The notes under the pieces were generated by a model. It ran no database searches, had not been told where the DNA came from, and worked only from the letters and a program-made list of their open reading frames with translations. Below, in pieces: positions 6,097 to 8,987 of a DNA stretch of 8,987 nucleotides (the first letter of the stretch is position 1; each line of letters opens with the position of its first letter). Made by a program: the position numbers and the translations under genes. This DNA comes from an uncultured Alphaproteobacteria bacterium (GTDB lineage Bacteria > Pseudomonadota > Alphaproteobacteria > HIMB59 > GCA-002718135), in NCBI GenBank assembly GCA_902519435.1, contig CABYKC010000024.1:1-8987 (forward strand). Reading direction: 5' to 3'.

Positions 6097-6519
6097 ATGA
6101 AAAGTTTTTTTACTAAAATATTCTTTTTTGGCTTAACAGTCACATGGTCTTTAGGTCTTTTTGCACATGGAACTATCATTTTTCCAAATGTAGAACATGG
6201 TGATGGTTACATTGATGTTAAGATATATGACTCAAAAGAGAGCTTTTTGGATGAAGAATTAGCAATTGAGAGCGTTAGAAAAAGAGCGCAAAAGGGTGAG
6301 GTTGTAGTTCCTTTGAGTAAGATACATGAAGGAAAAATAGCAATTGTTGCCTATCACGATGAAGATTCAGATGGAAAATTAAAGACTGGATTATTCTGGA
6401 GACCAAAAGAAGGTTTTGCCTTTAGTAATAATTATCAACCAAAAGGTCCTCCATCATTTGAAAAAGCTGCAATCATTTTAGTTCATGGCGAACCCGTGGT
6501 AATAGAACTTAATTATTAA
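6097..6519 (+). CDS. Secreted DUF2141 family protein
   Basis: The 140-residue product begins with a signal peptide: Lys2 and Lys7, a hydrophobic core FFFGLTVTWSLGLF (9-22), and a likely signal peptidase I cut after LFA, before HGT. The mature part is a small beta-rich domain of the DUF2141 type. The best marks are VAYHDEDSDGKLKTGLFW (84-101), PKEGFAFSNNY (103-113) and GPPSFEKAAI (117-126). The HDED-x-DGKL stretch, rich in Asp and Glu, may bind a divalent metal; that is inference, and the family's function is unknown to me. The ATG at 6097 has an AGGA 7 bases upstream, one of the few clear Shine-Dalgarno sites here. It ends 11 bp before cysS in the same orientation, so co-transcription is likely. 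Confidence 0.85.
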   Translation: MKSFFTKIFFFGLTVTWSLGLFAHGTIIFPNVEHGDGYIDVKIYDSKESFLDEELAIESVRKRAQKGEVVVPLSKIHEGKIAIVAYHDEDSDGKLKTGLFWRPKEGFAFSNNYQPKGPPSFEKAAIILVHGEPVVIELNY

Positions 6520-6530
6520 AAATTATATTG

Positions 6531-7913
6531 ATGTCATTACAGTTACAAAACACATTAAGTGGTAAAAAAGAATTTTTTAAACCAGTTAATCCAGATCATG
6601 TAAGAATATATGCTTGCGGTCCAACTGTTTACAATTTTGCGCACATAGGTAATGCGCGTATGGCAGTTGTAAATGATTTATTAGTCCGTGTATTAAAAAC
6701 ACAATTTAAACAAGTGACCTATGTATCTAATATCACTGATATTGATGACAAGATTATAGAAGCTTCTAAAGAAACAGGTGAGGATATTAGTGTTATCACA
6801 AATAAATATACAGAGATTTACAATAATGACATGAGTGCACTTGGTGTTAATCTTCCTGATATTCAACCAAGGGCAACTGATAATATTAAAGAAATGATCG
6901 AATTAATAAAAAAATTAATTGATGAAAATAAAGCTTATGAAAAAGAGGGTCATGTTTTATTTCATGTGCCAAGTTTTGATAATTATGGAATTCTTTCAAA
7001 AAGAAATAGAGATGAACAAATAGCTGGAAGCCGTGTTGAAGTAGCGCCGTTCAAAAAAGATCCAGCAGATTTTATTTTATGGAAACCATCTCCTTCACCC
7101 TTACCTGGGTGGGATTCACCTTGGGGATTTGGAAGACCGGGATGGCATTTAGAGTGCTCCGTTATGTCAGAAAAATCATTAGGTCTTCCTTTTGATATCC
7201 ATAGTGGTGGTATTGACTTGGTATTCCCGCATCATGAAAATGAAATAGCACAAACTTGTTCCATATCAGAAAATAAAGATCCTAAAGATTTTGCAACTTA
7301 TTGGTTTCATAATGGATTTGTTAATGTTGAGGGGGAAAAAATGTCAAAGTCAATTGGCAATATTAGACTCGTTCATGATCTCAATAAAAAATACAAGGGA
7401 GAGGTTTTGCGACTAACATTGTTGTCAGCTCACTACAAACAGCCATTGAACTGGACAGAAGAAATCATTGAACAAAATAGCAAAATGATAGATCGACTTT
7501 ATAGAGTTCTATTAGAGCTGTCAGAAGTTGGAATAGATTCTAACTTACCTTCTGATTCTATAATGGAATCATTTTTAGATGATTTGAATACACCTAAAGT
7601 AATTGCAAAACTTAATGAAGAAGCAAATGATGCTTCATCTGCATCTGATGAAAGAAAAAAAGAAATTAAAAAAAATCTTCTTTCTGCAGGTAAAATATTA
7701 GGTATTCTTGAAGATGATCCAGGAAATTGGTTAGGTTATAATCAAAAAGATACTGAAAATGCTGAAGAAATTGAAAGGTTGATAAATGAACGTAATGAAG
7801 CTAGACGCAGTAAAAATTTTAATTTGGCAGATACTATTAGGGACACATTAAAAGATAAAGGCATAGAAATAGAAGATACTGATAAAGGAACGATTTGGCG
7901 AAAATCTAGATGA
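6531..7913 (+). CDS. cysS: Cysteinyl-tRNA synthetase
   Basis: CysRS charges tRNA-Cys in the cytoplasm. With the ATG at 6531 the protein is 460 residues, the normal length. The in-frame TTG three bases earlier adds only one residue and is not preferred. Class I signatures are [15 protein letters not shown] (29-43, HIGN form of HIGH) and [11 protein letters not shown] (267-277, KMSKS). The zinc site that selects cysteine is intact: Cys29, Cys209 in WHLECS, His234 and Glu238 in FPHHENE. The C-terminal domain ends in a short charged tail ([15 protein letters not shown] and following), as in bacterial homologues. [16 protein letters not shown] (191-206) resembles alphaproteobacterial CysS. No Shine-Dalgarno is evident. 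The stop overlaps the thrS start by 4 bp (ATGA). Confidence 0.97.
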   Translation: MSLQLQNTLSGKKEFFKPVNPDHVRIYACGPTVYNFAHIGNARMAVVNDLLVRVLKTQFKQVTYVSNITDIDDKIIEASKETGEDISVITNKYTEIYNNDMSALGVNLPDIQPRATDNIKEMIELIKKLIDENKAYEKEGHVLFHVPSFDNYGILSKRNRDEQIAGSRVEVAPFKKDPADFILWKPSPSPLPGWDSPWGFGRPGWHLECSVMSEKSLGLPFDIHSGGIDLVFPHHENEIAQTCSISENKDPKDFATYWFHNGFVNVEGEKMSKSIGNIRLVHDLNKKYKGEVLRLTLLSAHYKQPLNWTEEIIEQNSKMIDRLYRVLLELSEVGIDSNLPSDSIMESFLDDLNTPKVIAKLNEEANDASSASDERKKEIKKNLLSAGKILGILEDDPGNWLGYNQKDTENAEEIERLINERNEARRSKNFNLADTIRDTLKDKGIEIEDTDKGTIWRKSR

Positions 7914-8987
7914 GTGAAAAGATAATAATTACATTTCCAGATGGAAATAAAAAGGAAGTTGATAAAGGCATCAATGGTCTTGAATTGGCATCGCAAATTT
8001 CTAAATCTCTCGCCAAAGAATCAGTTGCTATAAAAATTAATAATGAGATAAAAGATATTAGTTTACCTATTAATGGTAATGCATCTGTAGCGATTTTAAA
8101 AAGAGATAGCGAGGAAGCACTAGAATTAATACGACATGATTGTGCTCATGTAATGGCAGAAGCTGTCCAGGAATTATTCCCTGGAACACAAGTTACAATT
8201 GGTCCAGCAATTGAAAATGGTTTTTATTATGATTTTGCAAGAGATGAACCTTTTACTGTTGCAGATCTTCCAAAAATTGAAAAGAAGATGCACGTTATCA
8301 TTCAAAGAAATAAAAATTTCATAAGAGAAGTGTGGTCTAAAGAGGAATCGATAAAATATTTTAAAGACAAAGGTGAAGACTATAAAGTTGAACTAATTAA
8401 TGATCTACCTGATAATGAGGAAATTAGTATTTACAAACAAGGTGATTGGTTAGACTTGTGCCGAGGCCCTCATATGGTTTCAACAAAACAAATTGGTAAA
8501 GCATTTAAATTAATGAAAGTTGCTGGCGCTTACTGGCGAGGTGATTCATCTAATACAATGCTAACAAGAATTTATGGAACGGCCTGGGCAACAGAAAAAG
8601 ATCTTGAACAACACCTTTTACAAATTGAAGAAGCAGAAAAAAGAGATCACCGAAAACTAGGAAGAGAAATGGATTTATTTCATTTTCAGGAAGAGGCTCC
8701 TGGAGCAGTGTTTTGGCATCCTAAGGGTTGGACATTATTCCAATCGCTAATAAATTATATGCGAAACAGACAAGATAAGGCAGGTTACGTAGAAACTAAT
8801 ACGCCAGACATGATGGATAAGTCTCTATGGGAAACGTCTGGTCACTGGGACAAATTTAGTGACATGATGTTTAGAACTGAAGCAAAAGACGATAAAATTT
8901 ATGCTATCAAACCAATGAATTGCCCTGGTGCTGTAGAAATTTTTAAACAAGGATTAAAAAGTTATAGAGACTTACCGTTTCTATTAT
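7910..8987 (+). CDS. thrS: Threonyl-tRNA synthetase, N-terminal 359 residues (runs off right edge)
   Basis: ThrRS charges tRNA-Thr and edits mis-attached serine. The ATG at 7910 overlaps the cysS stop in ATGA, and the frame is open to the edge (359 codons of about 640). Order: TGS domain (about 1-62, beginning [17 protein letters not shown]); editing domain with RHDCAHVMA (75-83, the HxxxH pair His76/His80) and the second editing motif around DLCRGPH (182-188, Cys184); linker [10 protein letters not shown] (244-253); class II catalytic core with [12 protein letters not shown] (254-265), FWHPKGW (268-274) and KPMNCPG (334-340), whose Cys338 is a zinc ligand. The residue after NCPG is Ala341, where most homologues have His. 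The remaining zinc histidines and anticodon-binding domain lie outside. Likely co-transcribed with cysS. Confidence 0.96.
   Translation, partial: MSEKIIITFPDGNKKEVDKGINGLELASQISKSLAKESVAIKINNEIKDISLPINGNASVAILKRDSEEALELIRHDCAHVMAEAVQELFPGTQVTIGPAIENGFYYDFARDEPFTVADLPKIEKKMHVIIQRNKNFIREVWSKEESIKYFKDKGEDYKVELINDLPDNEEISIYKQGDWLDLCRGPHMVSTKQIGKAFKLMKVAGAYWRGDSSNTMLTRIYGTAWATEKDLEQHLLQIEEAEKRDHRKLGREMDLFHFQEEAPGAVFWHPKGWTLFQSLINYMRNRQDKAGYVETNTPDMMDKSLWETSGHWDKFSDMMFRTEAKDDKIYAIKPMNCPGAVEIFKQGLKSYRDLPFLL

Noticed and set aside
7742..7996. Open frame of 84 codons on the minus strand
   Set aside because: It is antisense to the cysS end and thrS start, with no start context and no recognisable domain.
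1..8987. CRISPR arrays, tRNA or rRNA genes, IS elements, phage genes, riboswitches
   Set aside because: No regularly spaced repeats, cloverleaf, transposase or integrase reading frame, or structured leader was seen. Coding sequence fills almost the whole window, and no gap exceeds 52 bp.

Overview
The window is AT-rich DNA with long A and T runs, densely packed with genes. Its proteins are rich in Lys, Ile and Asn. CysS and ThrS carry stretches typical of alphaproteobacterial homologues, for example the [16 protein letters not shown] stretch in CysS and the [12 protein letters not shown] stretch in ThrS. Low GC plus compact overlapping genes suggest a streamlined marine alphaproteobacterium of the SAR11/Pelagibacterales or HIMB59 type. 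The clade is inferred from composition and family resemblance, not demonstrated.

Layout. (1) Bases 1-298, minus strand: the N-terminal half of a phosphoribosylanthranilate isomerase-like (TrpF) gene that runs off the left edge. (2) Bases 351-1742, plus: a DUF1800 protein whose C-terminus appears cut short. (3) Bases ~1741-1977, plus: the C-terminal half of a TrpF-like barrel with no start of its own. The two TrpF halves lie in opposite orientation on either side of DUF1800, so base ~1740 looks like an inversion breakpoint or a chimeric join. (4) Bases 6068-1954, minus: a six-gene folate operon, pabB-pabA-pabC-folP-folB-folK, in which every neighbouring pair overlaps. (5) Bases 6097-8987, plus: a secreted DUF2141 protein, cysS, and thrS (open at the right edge).

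How the genes fit together. PabB and PabA would aminate chorismate and PabC would release p-aminobenzoate. FolB and FolK would make the activated pterin, and FolP joins pterin to p-aminobenzoate to give dihydropteroate. GTP cyclohydrolase (folE) and folC are not in the window. The plus-strand block is an aminoacylation pair preceded by a small exported protein. It starts only 28 bp from pabB, so one short interval must hold the start signals for both directions.

I found no CRISPR, IS element, prophage, tRNA or rRNA, and no clearly new multi-gene system. The items most worth checking are the split/inverted trpF junction, the PIAGT motif (lysine replaced by alanine) in PabB, the Glu-to-Asp change in the PabA catalytic triad, and the NCPGA motif in ThrS.
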